Positions 16,588 through 25,645 are shown, counted from the first letter of the stretch. The stretch is 64,000 nt of DNA from Streptomyces narbonensis (GCF_014649015.1 NZ_BMSF01000016.1:62001-126000); one strand, 5' to 3'. The notes: a model not told the origin generated them from the letters alone. Numbers and translations are program-made.

Positions 16588-17076
16588 TCAGGTCCGGCCC
16601 TCCTTCTCCTGGGCTTCCTCCAGCGCCTCCGAAGGGACCGCCCAGTCGGCGCGCACGACGCGGAACCCCGCCGCCTCCGCCGCGTCGCACACCAGCGCGT
16701 CGTCGTCGACGAGCATCCGGACCTCGCGGTCGGCGGCCAGCCGCCGCAGGACCTCCACCTTGGTCACCCGGGCCGGCCGGAAGTCACGGTTGCTCCGCAT
16801 GTGGATCCGCCCCTCCGGCAGACCCTGCGCGGCCAGCCAGGCCAGGGTGGCCCGGCGGCACCGCTCCGGCCGCCCGGTCAGGTAGACCACCTCGCACTCC
16901 TCCGCGGCCTTCCGACACAGCGCGACGCCCTCCTCCAGTGGCGGATCGTCCGGCGCCGCCGCGAAGAAGCCGTTCCAGTCCTTGGGCCGGCCCTCCAGGA
17001 AGTGCTGGCGATGGGCGGTCGCGGAAAGGGTGTTGTCCAGGTCGAAGACGGCCAGCGGCCGGTTGTCGCGTGTCAC
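16588..17076 (-). CDS. HAD-superfamily phosphatase-like protein
   Basis: A 162-aa cytosolic protein. Motif I is VFDLDNTLS (Asp12, Asp14), motif II is VVYLTGRPERCR, and the C-terminal acidic motif is LVDDDALVCDAAEAAGF. This is the layout of small HAD phosphatases resembling polynucleotide-kinase phosphatase domains. The GTG at 17076 (VTRDNRPLAVFDLD) is preferred; an earlier GTG at 17109 lies in a local repeat and cannot be excluded. The region upstream (17074-17180) contains imperfect ~35-bp repeats. Substrate unknown. Confidence 0.85.
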   Translation of the reverse strand: MTRDNRPLAVFDLDNTLSATAHRQHFLEGRPKDWNGFFAAAPDDPPLEEGVALCRKAAEECEVVYLTGRPERCRRATLAWLAAQGLPEGRIHMRSNRDFRPARVTKVEVLRRLAADREVRMLVDDDALVCDAAEAAGFRVVRADWAVPSEALEEAQEKEGRT

Positions 17077-17171
17077 GGTCCCAGCGTAGGAGCTGGGGCC
17101 CCGCGACACGGTCCCAGCCCAGGAGCCGGGGCCCTGTCACGGGGCCGGCGGCGCAGGAGCCGGGCGCCAGG

Positions 17172-20039
17172 TCACGGGGCCGGCGTCGATGCCGGAGCCT
17201 CCTCGGCGTCGGGGAGGGTCAGGAGGAGCGGAGAGCTCAGCCGGGCGTCCGGGTGCATCCGCAGCAGCTGGTGTACCACCCCGGACAGCCCCGGGAGCAG
17301 TCCCGGCGCGAACGCCTCCTTGGCAAGGCCGCCGACCGGGCCGCGCTGCTCGATGCCGGTGAGCAGCTCCGCGTCGGCCTCCGCGGCGGACGGCCCCTCG
17401 TACCCCTTCAGCCCGCGCAGGCGGTGGAGGAGCTCCCAGAGTCCGAGGTCGCCGTGGCAGAGGGTGTGGCTCCAGCCGAAGCCCTCGCGCAGGCCCGCCG
17501 GTCCCGAGCGGAGCGCGGTGTCCAGATGGCGGGGGTCGCCGGTCCGCCGGTGGAGATCGACGGCGGCCAGGCCGATGCCCGTACTGCCGTGGCACCACGC
17601 GGTGGGATGGTCGACCTCTCCGCCGACCCGCGCGTCGGCCCAGGCCCCTGTCCCGGGCGAGTACAGGGACTCCTCGAAGTCATGGGCCAGGGAGCCGAGT
17701 TCGTACCACCGGCGCCGGTCGGCCGCGCTCCCGGCGGCGGAGAGGGCGAGTCTGGTCAGCGCCCAGCCGGCGCCCGTGGCGCCGTGCGCGAACCCGCCGA
17801 TGCCCTCCGGGAACATCACGGTGGACCAGCGCGCCCCGCGGTCGTCGAGGACCGCGGTCCCTTCCAGCCGCCGCCCGGCCTCGGCAGCGATGTCCGACCA
17901 CCGGTCCTGCCCGGTGAGTTCGGCGAGGTCGAGGAGGGGGACGATCACCCCTGCCACCCCGCCGAGCACGTCGAGCGCCCGGTCCTCGGCGATGAGCTCC
18001 GGGGTCAGCAGCGCGGCCCTGGCGCGGGCGCGGTCGAGCAGTCCGGGCGTCCCGAGGACCTGGTGGAGGGCCGCCCAGGTCCACACCTGCGAGGCGATCC
18101 CGGTGAACCCGCCGAGCTGGCGGGTCGGCATGGTGTCCTCGGTGGCGGCCAGCACCTCCAGGGTGCCGGCCAGCACGGGTTCGGCCTCGGCCACCGGGTC
18201 GGCCCGCCCCGCCCGCTGCTCCCGCAGGTACTCGGCGAGGGCGAGGGCGACGCCGCCCTGGCCGGTGTAGAGGTCAGCGCCGAGCGGGCGGACCGCCCAG
18301 CCGTAGTCCGTGAGCACGGGGCTGATCCAGGTCGCGGTGGCGTCGGTACCGCGCACGGCCGCCGCGCAGATCGTGTCCACGGCCGCGGCCGCCAGGGAGC
18401 GACGGCGCCGGTCCAGGCCCTCGGCGCCCGGAGACCTGGCGGGCGTCCGTACGCGGTCCGGGAGTTGACGTTCATTCAGATAGGCACCGACGAGCGCGCT
18501 GCGGATGGTGTCGCGCTCGCGGCTGAGGTCGGCCTGGCGCCAGCCGGTCAGGAAGGCGGTGAGCCGCTGTCCGTCCACCCGCTCACCGAAGACGGGGACG
18601 TCACCGATCAGCAGGTCCGCGATCTCCCCGTCGATCACCGCGGGTTCGCGGGGCGCGCCGGGGGCGGCGAGGGCGTTGCGGTGGAGGATGTCCCGGGCCC
18701 GCGCCAGGGCGGCTTCGGGGTCGTGCAGCGAAGCCGGGTGCCAGAGCATCCGGCCGATGTCGGTGTACGTCTGCGTGGGCCGCCGGATCCTGCGGACCTG
18801 ACATCCGTCGAACTCACGCATCAGGGTGGCGAGTTCGCCGTCGGCATCGAGCTTCGCCAGCGCCTCGGTGAGCCTGTCGAAACCGGTGAGCACCTGGTCC
18901 CAGTGGCGGATCAGCACCGGCTCGGGGCTGGGGTGGTTGCCGGCCGGCGGCAGGTCCACCACACCGATCTCCATGCGGGCGGTGTCCAGCCCTCCGTCCG
19001 CGATGACGGGGACCCTGATCTGCGGCTGCTGGCCGGGCAGTCCGCCCGCGGCGGAGAGGTCCACGCCGGCGAGGGCGTAGCCGTCGGTGCGGAGCGGGAG
19101 GATGCCGGTGCGCAGCACCGTGTTGCGGATCGTCCGGGCCGCCTGGTCGACGGCGTCACCGCGCCCGCTCGGCGGGACCTCGACATCGGGCGTGAACAGG
19201 GCCTCGGCGTCGACCACGGCGGGCACGGGGCCGTGGGCGACCAGGTTCTCGGCATGCAGGTCGGTCCCGCCGAGGAGCCGCATCACCGCGAGCCACCCGC
19301 CCAGGGCCCGGTAGAAGCGGGCCAGTTCCGCCTCGTCCCGGCAGTAGTGGTGCCCGAGGTGCTCGGCCCAGCCGTAGCCGTCCCGGACCACGACCCTCGG
19401 CACGCCCAGGTCCTCGGCGCCGGGGACGGCGGCGACGAAGGAGCGCAGCGCCGCGTCCACCTCCGTCGGCCGCGGTTTGTACATCACGCTGCCCGTCTCG
19501 AAGAGCACCCGGGCCACCGCGCGCCCTCCGTGGTGCGTGTCCCCGCGGGCGAGCTCCAGGCCGCGCAGGGGGCCCGGGTCGTCGCCGAGCAGGCCGGCGA
19601 GGGCCTCCCGGTCCGCGGCGAGCCGTGCGCCCAGTTCCAGGGCGCCCTGGATCAGGAGGCGCCCGGCGGCGAAGGCCCGGTCGAACAGCGCCGGGTACCG
19701 CTGGTGCAGGGTCTCGGTGAACGCGGGGGCGGAGGCGTGCCGGACGAAGGAGTCCCAGCGGGCGGCCGGGTCCGCTCCGGGCAGTTCGCCGGCCAGGGCG
19801 GCGGCCCGCAGCTCCAGGAGGAGCACCCGGTTGAGCCGGAGCTGCAGGGTCCGGCCGAGGGCCTCGCGCGTCGCCTCGCGCAGGACCGCCCGCTCGTCGG
19901 CGGCCAGCCCGGTGACCTCCGGGATCCGGTCGTCCAGCTCTGCGAACAGCGGGCCCGCGAAGGTGTTCACCGGTCCGGCGAACCATCCCTCGGGCGGCGC
20001 TCCGTCGACCGGGCCGGCCGCTGCCACCGGTTCCCCCAT
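17172..20039 (-). CDS. lanM: class II lanthipeptide synthetase LanM
   Basis: Bifunctional 955-aa enzyme that phosphorylates and eliminates Ser/Thr, then adds Cys thiols to form lanthionine rings. The N-terminal dehydratase half shows GDTHHGGRAVARVLFETG, VMYKPRP and LLGGTDLHAENLV. The LanC-like cyclase half carries zinc ligands Cys816 (AWCHGSTGIG) and Cys861-His862 (LCHGDLG). The ATG at 20039 follows AGGAGAGG. The length is in the usual LanM range. It lies 119 nt downstream of a Cys-rich precursor gene with a hairpin between them. No transporter or leader protease is adjacent. Confidence 0.93.
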   Translation of the reverse strand: MGEPVAAAGPVDGAPPEGWFAGPVNTFAGPLFAELDDRIPEVTGLAADERAVLREATREALGRTLQLRLNRVLLLELRAAALAGELPGADPAARWDSFVRHASAPAFTETLHQRYPALFDRAFAAGRLLIQGALELGARLAADREALAGLLGDDPGPLRGLELARGDTHHGGRAVARVLFETGSVMYKPRPTEVDAALRSFVAAVPGAEDLGVPRVVVRDGYGWAEHLGHHYCRDEAELARFYRALGGWLAVMRLLGGTDLHAENLVAHGPVPAVVDAEALFTPDVEVPPSGRGDAVDQAARTIRNTVLRTGILPLRTDGYALAGVDLSAAGGLPGQQPQIRVPVIADGGLDTARMEIGVVDLPPAGNHPSPEPVLIRHWDQVLTGFDRLTEALAKLDADGELATLMREFDGCQVRRIRRPTQTYTDIGRMLWHPASLHDPEAALARARDILHRNALAAPGAPREPAVIDGEIADLLIGDVPVFGERVDGQRLTAFLTGWRQADLSRERDTIRSALVGAYLNERQLPDRVRTPARSPGAEGLDRRRRSLAAAAVDTICAAAVRGTDATATWISPVLTDYGWAVRPLGADLYTGQGGVALALAEYLREQRAGRADPVAEAEPVLAGTLEVLAATEDTMPTRQLGGFTGIASQVWTWAALHQVLGTPGLLDRARARAALLTPELIAEDRALDVLGGVAGVIVPLLDLAELTGQDRWSDIAAEAGRRLEGTAVLDDRGARWSTVMFPEGIGGFAHGATGAGWALTRLALSAAGSAADRRRWYELGSLAHDFEESLYSPGTGAWADARVGGEVDHPTAWCHGSTGIGLAAVDLHRRTGDPRHLDTALRSGPAGLREGFGWSHTLCHGDLGLWELLHRLRGLKGYEGPSAAEADAELLTGIEQRGPVGGLAKEAFAPGLLPGLSGVVHQLLRMHPDARLSSPLLLTLPDAEEAPASTPAP

Positions 20040-20096
20040 GCTGCTTCCTCTCCTGGCGCCTGGTGCGTGCGATCCGGCCTGTGGTGGTGACGCGGG

Positions 20097-20122
20097 CCGG
20101 GGAGCCCGTGCGGGCTCCCCGG
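20097..20122 (-). terminator. attenuator hairpin between precursor and LanM genes
   Basis: CCGGGGAGCCC (20097-20107) and GGGCTCCCCGG (20112-20122) form an 11-bp perfect stem with a 4-nt loop, 36 nt after the precursor stop and 57 nt before the LanM start. In lanthipeptide operons such hairpins give more precursor mRNA than synthetase mRNA by partial termination. Confidence 0.7.
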
Positions 20123-20158
20123 GTGTCGCGTGCGGTGCTGTGCCGTACGGCGGTTTCG

Positions 20159-20362
20159 TCAGCAGCAGTAGCTGTGCCACGAACCGGTACAGCTGCTGCA
20201 CCCGGTGAGGAGCGCCTCGGTGGCGTCGGTCAGCGCGGCCTCTCCGGCCGCGCCGCCGACGTAGAGCGGTCCGGCCGGGTTGTCGGCGCCGAAGGCCGTC
20301 TCGGCGCCCTGGAGCCAGGCGGTGACGATCGCGTCGGTACGGGTGGCGGAAATGACGGGCAT
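20159..20362 (-). CDS. lanA: class II lanthipeptide precursor (LanA), core CSSCTGSWHSYCC
   Basis: A 67-aa precursor: an acidic leader of about 54 residues without Cys (starting MPVISATRTDAIVTAW, containing NPAGPLYVGG) and a C-terminal block CSSCTGSWHSYCC. The block holds all four cysteines of the peptide, plus four Ser and one Thr as dehydration sites. The ATG at 20362 follows AGGAGG with 7-nt spacing, a very strong site. LanM is encoded next in the same operon. The leader end (EALLTG) is not a classic GG site, so the cleavage point is uncertain. From memory the leader resembles short LanM-linked DUF6229-type proteins; unverified. Confidence 0.88.
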   Translation of the reverse strand: MPVISATRTDAIVTAWLQGAETAFGADNPAGPLYVGGAAGEAALTDATEALLTGCSSCTGSWHSYCC

Positions 20363-20804
20363 GCGTTTCCTCCTACGAGCCTGGATTGCGCGGAGCTACA
20401 GAATCCACCGGAGGATGTCCGTCCGAGACCTGCCAGAACCGGTCATTCTTCGACTGCCTGTTCCGTCGCGCCGGGCCCGCCCATGGGACCGCCGCCGCCC
20501 CGCAGGACCGGGTGCCGGCCGAGCGGTGCGCGGGGGACGCGAGCCGAGGTGGGTGACGGTGTCGGCCCCCGCGCGGCAGGTCCGGCGAGCCCGGCTCGGC
20601 GGGGATTCGGTGGGCGGTGATCGCCCCCGTCAAGTGGTGCGGTCGGTGCACATTTCGCCATTCGTCGTCCGCCATGCGGACGCTTCACCCGCCCCCGCCC
20701 GCCCCCGGGCGACCGCGCGGGGAGCCGGGCCGCGGCGGGACCGGCTCCCCCGGCCGCCGCCCACCCCACCGGGGCAAACGGGAATCCCTGGCTAAAATCG
20801 ACGC
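20363..20804. other. divergent intergenic region, lanA / uvrA
   Basis: No gene is supported in these 442 bp. It must hold the lanA promoter (minus) and the uvrA promoter (plus). On the plus strand TAAAAT at 20793-20798 ends 6 nt before the uvrA ATG. This places a transcription start at or next to the A of ATG and suggests a leaderless mRNA. No clear -35 box was found. Confidence 0.6.
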
Positions 20805-23165
20805 ATGCACGACAGCCCCCACGACCCTTACGTCCGTGTCCGCGGCGCCCGCGAGCACAACCTCGCCGGGGTCGACGTCGACATCCCGCGCGACGCGCTC
20901 GTCGCCTTCACCGGTGTCTCCGGTTCGGGCAAGTCCTCGCTCGCCTTCGGGACGATCTACGCGGAGGCGCAGCGGCGCTACTTCGAATCGGTCGCGCCCT
21001 ACGCGCGGCGTCTGATCCATCAGGTGGGGGCGCCCGCGGTCGGCGAGATCAGCGGGCTGCCCCCGGCGGTCTCCCTGGAGCAGCGCCGTTCCTCGCCGAA
21101 CGCCCGCTCCTCCGTCGGTACGGTGACGACGCTCTCCAACTCCCTGCGGATGCTGTTCTCGCGGGCCGGCCGCTACCCGGAGGGTGCGGAGCGCCTCGAC
21201 TCCGACGCCTTCTCCCCCAACACGGCGGCAGGCGCGTGCCCTTCGTGCCAGGGGATCGGCCGCATCCACGAGACGAGCGAGGAACTCCTCGTCCCCGACC
21301 GGAACCTGTCCATCCGTCAGGGTGCCATCGCCGCCTGGCCGGGCGCCTGGCAGGGGAAGAACCTGCGGGACGTCCTGGACACCCTCGGGTACGACGTCGA
21401 CCGGCCGTGGCGCGAGCTCGCCGCGAAGGACCGGGAGTGGATCCTCTTCACCGAGGAACAGCCGGTCGTCACGGTGCACCCGGTGCGGGACGCGGATCGC
21501 ATCCAGCGCCCCTACCAGGGCACGTACATGAGCGCCCGGCGGTACGTGCTGCGCACCTTCGCCGACTCGAAGAGCGCGACGCTGCGGGCGAAGGCGGAGC
21601 GGTTCCTGACGAGTGCGCCCTGTCCGGTGTGCGGCGGCAGCCGGCTGCGCCCGGAGGCGCTCGCGGTGACCTTCGCGGGGCGGACGATCGCCGAGCTGGC
21701 CGCGCTTCCGCTGACGGTCCTGTCCGGGCTCCTCGCGGCGACGCCGACGGACGGCGCGGAGACGGCGCGCGTCCTCACCGAGGACCTCGTCGCCCGGATC
21801 GCGACGGTCACCGAACTCGGCCTGGGCTACCTCGGCCTGGACCGCGCCACCCCCACTCTCTCCAACGGCGAGCTCCAGCGCCTGCGGCTCGCGACGCAGC
21901 TGCGCTCGGGGCTCTTCGGCGTCGTGTACGTGCTCGACGAGCCGTCCGCCGGCCTGCACCCGGCCGACACCGAGGCGCTCCTCGTGGTCCTCGACCGGCT
22001 GAAGGCGGCCGGCAACTCGGTCTTCGTCGTGGAGCACCATCTCGACGTCATCCGCCACGCCGACTGGCTGGTCGACGTCGGGCCGCGGGCGGGGGTGCAC
22101 GGCGGGCGCGTCCTCCACAGCGGTCCGCCGGAGGGCCTCGCGGCCGTCGAGGCGTCCGCGACCCGGCGGTTCCTCTTCGACCGGGAGGCGGCGCCCGCGC
22201 GGACGGTACGGGCCCCGGTCGACTGGCTGCGTACGGGGCCGGTGACCCGGCACAACCTGCGGGCGGTCGACGCGGCCTTCCCGCTCGGCGTCCTCACCGC
22301 CGTGACGGGCGTGTCGGGTTCGGGCAAGTCGACGCTCGTCGGCGCGCTGACCGAGGAACTCCCGGGAGTGCAGCGCCTGGTGACGGTGGACCAGCGTCCG
22401 ATCGGACGGACCCCGCGCTCCAACCTCGCCACGTACACAGGGCTGTTCGACGTCGTACGGAAGCTCTTCACCGAGACGGCGGAGGCGAGGGCGCGTGGCT
22501 ACAGGGCGGGCCGCTTCTCCTTCAACGTGGCCGGCGGACGCTGCGAGACCTGCCAGGGCGAGGGCTTCGTCTCGGTGGAGCTCCTCTTCCTGCCGAGCAC
22601 CTACGCGCCCTGCCCCGACTGCCACGGCGCCCGGTACAACCCGGAGACGCTCCAGGTGCGGTGGCGCGGGCTCACCATCGCCGAGGTCCTGGACCTCACC
22701 GTCGAGTCGGCCGCGGAGTTCTTCGCCGACACCCCGGCCGCCGCCCGGAGCCTGCGCACCCTGCTGGACGTCGGCCTCGGCTATCTGCGGCTCGGGCAGC
22801 CGGCGACCGAGCTGTCCGGAGGCGAGGCGCAGCGCATCAAGCTCGCAGCGGAGCTCCAGCGCCCGCACCGCTCCGCCACGCTCTACGTGCTGGACGAGCC
22901 GACGACCGGGCTGCACCCGGCGGACGTGGAGGTCCTGATGCGCCAGCTGCACGGCCTCGTGGAGGCGGGCCACTCCGTCGTCGTGGTCGAGCACGACATG
23001 GACGTGGTCGCCACCGCCGACTGGGTCCTCGACCTGGGTCCGGGAGGCGGCGACGAGGGCGGCCGGATCGTGGCCGCGGGTCCCCCGGACCGGGTGGCGC
23101 GGGCGGCGGAGAGCCGCACCGCGCCGTATCTGCGCCGGTCCCTGGAGCCCGCCGGACGGAGCTGA
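20805..23165 (+). CDS. class II UvrA-like excision-nuclease ATPase
   Basis: A 786-aa duplicated ABC ATPase. Walker A motifs GVSGSGKSS and GVSGSGKST and two signature regions are present; the first is LSNGELQRLR instead of LSGGE. Zinc-module cysteines appear as CPSCQG, CPVCGG and CETCQGEG...CPDCHG. It is ~150 residues shorter than housekeeping UvrA, consistent with loss of the UvrB-binding region. Class II UvrA proteins act in damage tolerance and sometimes drug resistance. No ribosome site precedes the ATG, fitting a leaderless transcript. It is divergent from lanA; a self-protection role is only a possibility. Confidence 0.92.
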   Translation: MHDSPHDPYVRVRGAREHNLAGVDVDIPRDALVAFTGVSGSGKSSLAFGTIYAEAQRRYFESVAPYARRLIHQVGAPAVGEISGLPPAVSLEQRRSSPNARSSVGTVTTLSNSLRMLFSRAGRYPEGAERLDSDAFSPNTAAGACPSCQGIGRIHETSEELLVPDRNLSIRQGAIAAWPGAWQGKNLRDVLDTLGYDVDRPWRELAAKDREWILFTEEQPVVTVHPVRDADRIQRPYQGTYMSARRYVLRTFADSKSATLRAKAERFLTSAPCPVCGGSRLRPEALAVTFAGRTIAELAALPLTVLSGLLAATPTDGAETARVLTEDLVARIATVTELGLGYLGLDRATPTLSNGELQRLRLATQLRSGLFGVVYVLDEPSAGLHPADTEALLVVLDRLKAAGNSVFVVEHHLDVIRHADWLVDVGPRAGVHGGRVLHSGPPEGLAAVEASATRRFLFDREAAPARTVRAPVDWLRTGPVTRHNLRAVDAAFPLGVLTAVTGVSGSGKSTLVGALTEELPGVQRLVTVDQRPIGRTPRSNLATYTGLFDVVRKLFTETAEARARGYRAGRFSFNVAGGRCETCQGEGFVSVELLFLPSTYAPCPDCHGARYNPETLQVRWRGLTIAEVLDLTVESAAEFFADTPAAARSLRTLLDVGLGYLRLGQPATELSGGEAQRIKLAAELQRPHRSATLYVLDEPTTGLHPADVEVLMRQLHGLVEAGHSVVVVEHDMDVVATADWVLDLGPGGGDEGGRIVAAGPPDRVARAAESRTAPYLRRSLEPAGRS

Positions 23166-23201
23166 GAACCGCCCGGCGGGACCGGCCCGACGGTCCCGAG
23201 G

Positions 23202-23331
23202 TCCGGGGCCTGGCCCGGGTCCGCGTCCGGGGCCTGGCCCGGGGCCTGGTCCGCGTCCGCGTCCGGGCCCGGGCCCGGGGCCGGGGCCTGGCCCGGGTCC
23301 GGATCCAGGTCCGGGCCCGGCCGGCCGTGCG
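23202..23331. repeat. GC-rich degenerate repeat between convergent genes
   Basis: CCGGGGCCTGGCCCGGGTCCG-like motifs and GTCCGC runs alternate over about 130 bp between the uvrA and melC2 stop codons. Several short self-complementary stretches (GGCCCGGGTCC) could fold, so the region may act as a two-way terminator. No gene is seen. Confidence 0.7.
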
Positions 23332-23334
23332 GGG

Positions 23335-24162
23335 TCAGGCCGCCGTGTCGAAGGTGTAGTGGCGGGTGTGGTCCAGCATGTCCGCCGGGGTCACATCGTT
23401 CCACGGGCGCATGGTGTCGCCGAGGTCGACGACGTTCGCGGTGCCCGCGGCCGGCAGGTACGGGGACTTGGGGTGGCGGGCCTGCCAGTCGGCCCACAGC
23501 TTGTCGATGAAGGCGTGGTGCAGCCAGAACACCGGGTCGTTCGGGGAGACTCCGGTGCCCATCTGTCCGCCGACCCAGACGTGGACGCGGTTGTGGAGGT
23601 TCACGCCGCGCCACCCTTCGAGGTGGTTGCGGAAGCCGTCCGACGAGCTGTTCCACGGCGCCGTGTCGTAGGTCTCCATGGCGAGGACGGAGTCCACCTC
23701 GGCGCGGGTGGGGAGCTGACGGCCGCCCGCACCGAGGTCGCGCCGGAGGTAGTCGCGGCCGTCGACGCGGACGTTGACCGTCCAGCGGTTGGCGACGCGG
23801 GCGAACGGGCCGTCGGTCACCCGGCCGTCACGGGCCCGCCCGGTACCGCCGAGGAAGTCGGGCGCCCACAGAGAGGAGCGGGAGGTGCGGTCGGCCGTCC
23901 AGTCCCAGTAGGGGAGGTTGACGGTCGGGTCGACGGACTGCAGCGCCTGCTCGAACTCTATGAGGAAGCGCCGGTGCCAGGGCAGGAACGACGGCGAGCG
24001 GTGGCCGACGCGGTCGCCGTTGTCGGTGTCGCTCATGATGAAGGCGTTGTGCGTGGTGACGAAGGTGTCGTACCGCCCGGAGCGCTTGAGCTCCAGGAGG
24101 GCGTCGACGAAGCGCCGCTTCTCGTCGGCGGTGAGGGAGGCCTGGTTCTTGCGTACGGTCAT
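23335..24162 (-). CDS. melC2: tyrosinase MelC2
   Basis: Dicopper monooxygenase that oxidises tyrosine and o-diphenols for melanin formation. The 275-aa protein has CuA ligands His38, His54 and His63 (TTHNAF, GHRSPSFLPWH) and CuB ligands His190, His194 and His216 (LHNRVHVW, LHHAFID), at the same numbers as in characterised Streptomyces tyrosinases. It has no signal peptide, as expected, because the caddie protein MelC1 carries it through Tat. The start ATG is 23 nt after the melC1 stop. Confidence 0.97.
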   Translation of the reverse strand: MTVRKNQASLTADEKRRFVDALLELKRSGRYDTFVTTHNAFIMSDTDNGDRVGHRSPSFLPWHRRFLIEFEQALQSVDPTVNLPYWDWTADRTSRSSLWAPDFLGGTGRARDGRVTDGPFARVANRWTVNVRVDGRDYLRRDLGAGGRQLPTRAEVDSVLAMETYDTAPWNSSSDGFRNHLEGWRGVNLHNRVHVWVGGQMGTGVSPNDPVFWLHHAFIDKLWADWQARHPKSPYLPAAGTANVVDLGDTMRPWNDVTPADMLDHTRHYTFDTAA

Positions 24163-24185
24163 GACGGGTGCCGTTCCTGGATCGA

Positions 24186-24578
24186 TCAGCCGAGGGTGAG
24201 GGGTACGAGCGGGGCGCCCTGGAGTTCGCGGACGGCCGCGCGGGCCAGCGACCTGGGCGTGGCGACGGGCTCGTAGTGGTTGATGACGCTGATCCAGGTG
24301 CCGTCGGCGTTCTGCATGACGTGCAGCTCCTCGCCGTCGATCGTCACGGAGTAGCCGCCTCCGTGGTGTCCCCCGTGATGGCCTCCGCCGTGCGCGGGCC
24401 CGCCCTGGATGCGGCGGCCCTGGTAGACCTCGTCGAAGGACGCCGGGGCCGGGCCGGCCGCGGGAGCGGCGGCCCGGGGAGCGTCGGCGACGGCCGAACC
24501 GGCCAGGGCGAGGCCCGCGGCGGCCCCTGCGGCCCCGGCCGCGACGCCGAGAACCCGGCGTCGGGTGATGCTGGACAT
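24186..24578 (-). CDS. melC1: tyrosinase cofactor MelC1 (copper-loading chaperone)
   Basis: A 130-aa caddie protein that binds apo-tyrosinase, delivers copper and supplies the export signal. The N-terminus has a Tat motif (TRRRVLG) and a hydrophobic Ala-rich stretch. A His-rich copper segment (HGGGHHGGHHGGG) follows, then the conserved C-terminal domain YSVTIDGEELHVMQNADGTW. The start ATG follows a GGGGG-type site. Co-transcribed with melC2. Confidence 0.95.
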   Translation of the reverse strand: MSSITRRRVLGVAAGAAGAAAGLALAGSAVADAPRAAAPAAGPAPASFDEVYQGRRIQGGPAHGGGHHGGHHGGGYSVTIDGEELHVMQNADGTWISVINHYEPVATPRSLARAAVRELQGAPLVPLTLG

Positions 24579-24791
24579 GAAACCCCCAATTGGTCTGTGC
24601 GACCGGGGGTTTGGTCATATGCCCCCGGCAGTGCACATCACTACCCGGGGGTGGGAGCGGGGCGGAAATCGCCGGATACCGGTTGGCCGCGAAGTGGACA
24701 ACTTGCCACAAAATGTACAGAGTTGAACGGAGTTGATCTTGCTGCCCGGGCGGCGGACGACGCCCCCCGGAGAAGATCTTACGGAGAAGGT

Positions 24792-24810
24792 GATCATTTC
24801 GTGAATGATC
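24792..24810. promoter_or_regulatory. palindrome upstream of melC1
   Basis: GATCATT and AATGATC are perfect 7-bp arms around TCGTG, about 214 bp upstream of the melC1 ATG and just beyond the sdhB terminator. The 24650-24810 stretch is A+T-richer than its surroundings, as promoter regions are here. The protein that binds it is unknown. Confidence 0.4.
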
Positions 24811-24833
24811 TTTCGCAGCGGGGCGTACCGTGT

Positions 24834-24893
24834 GGCGGAGCCCACGTCACGAGACTGTCCGGATCCGGACGGTCCGGTGACGTGGGCTCCGCC
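24834..24893 (-). terminator. long hairpin after sdhB
   Basis: A perfect 17-bp stem (24834-24850 with 24877-24893, GGCGGAGCCCACGTCAC and its complement) encloses a 26-nt loop. The loop itself contains the 14-bp palindrome GTCCGGATCCGGAC. It begins 10 nt past the sdhB stop codon and ends the sdhCAB transcript. Confidence 0.85.
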
Positions 24894-24902
24894 GGACGGG
24901 CC

Positions 24903-25645
24903 CTACCCCTTCACCTTCCGCCGCGCCCGCAGCCACTCCCTGTTCATCGCCGTGATCGAGGGCAGCGGGATCCCCTTCGGGCAGGCCGTCGCGCACTCGC
25001 CCGTCAGCGTGCAGCCGCCGAAGCCCTCCGCGTCCATCTGCGCGACCATGTCGAGGACCCGGGTCTCGCGTTCCGGGGAGCCCTGCGGGAGGACGTTCAG
25101 GTGGTTGATCTTCGCCGAGGTGAAGAGCATCGCCGAGCCGTTGGGGCAGGCGGCCACACAGGCACCGCAGCCGATGCACTCCGCGTGCTCGAAGGCCGAG
25201 TCCGCGTCGGCCTTCGGGACGGGGGTCGCGTGGGCCTCGGGTGCCGAGCCGGTCGGGGCACTGATGTAGCCGCCGGACTGGATGACGCGGTCGAAGGCGG
25301 AGCGGTCGACCACGAGGTCCTTGACGACCGGGAAGGCCGCCGCGCGCCAGGGCTCGACGTCGATCGTGTCGCCGTCGCGGAAGGAGCGCATGTGGAGCTG
25401 GCAGGTGGTGGTGCGCTCGGGGCCGTGCGCGTCGCCGTTGATGACGAGGCTGCACGCGCCGCAGATGCCCTCGCGGCAGTCGTGGTCGAAGGCGACGGGG
25501 TCCTCGCCGCGCAGGATGAGGGCTTCGTTGAGCGTGTCGAGCATCTCCAGGAACGACATGTCGGCGGAGATGCCGTCGACGTCGTAGGTGGACATGGCAC
25601 CGGGGGCGTCGGCATCGCGCTGGCGCCAGACGCGCAGGGTGAGCT

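Noticed and set aside
16281..20090. A very long open frame on the plus strand across the lanthipeptide synthetase region
   Set aside because: It is antisense to LanM, has no ribosome site and lacks family motifs, while the minus strand carries complete LanM catalytic motifs. High G+C leaves antisense frames open by chance.
20805..23165. UvrA-like protein as the lanthipeptide exporter
   Set aside because: It has zinc modules and duplicated soluble ABC domains but no membrane segments, so it is a DNA-binding ATPase, not a transporter.
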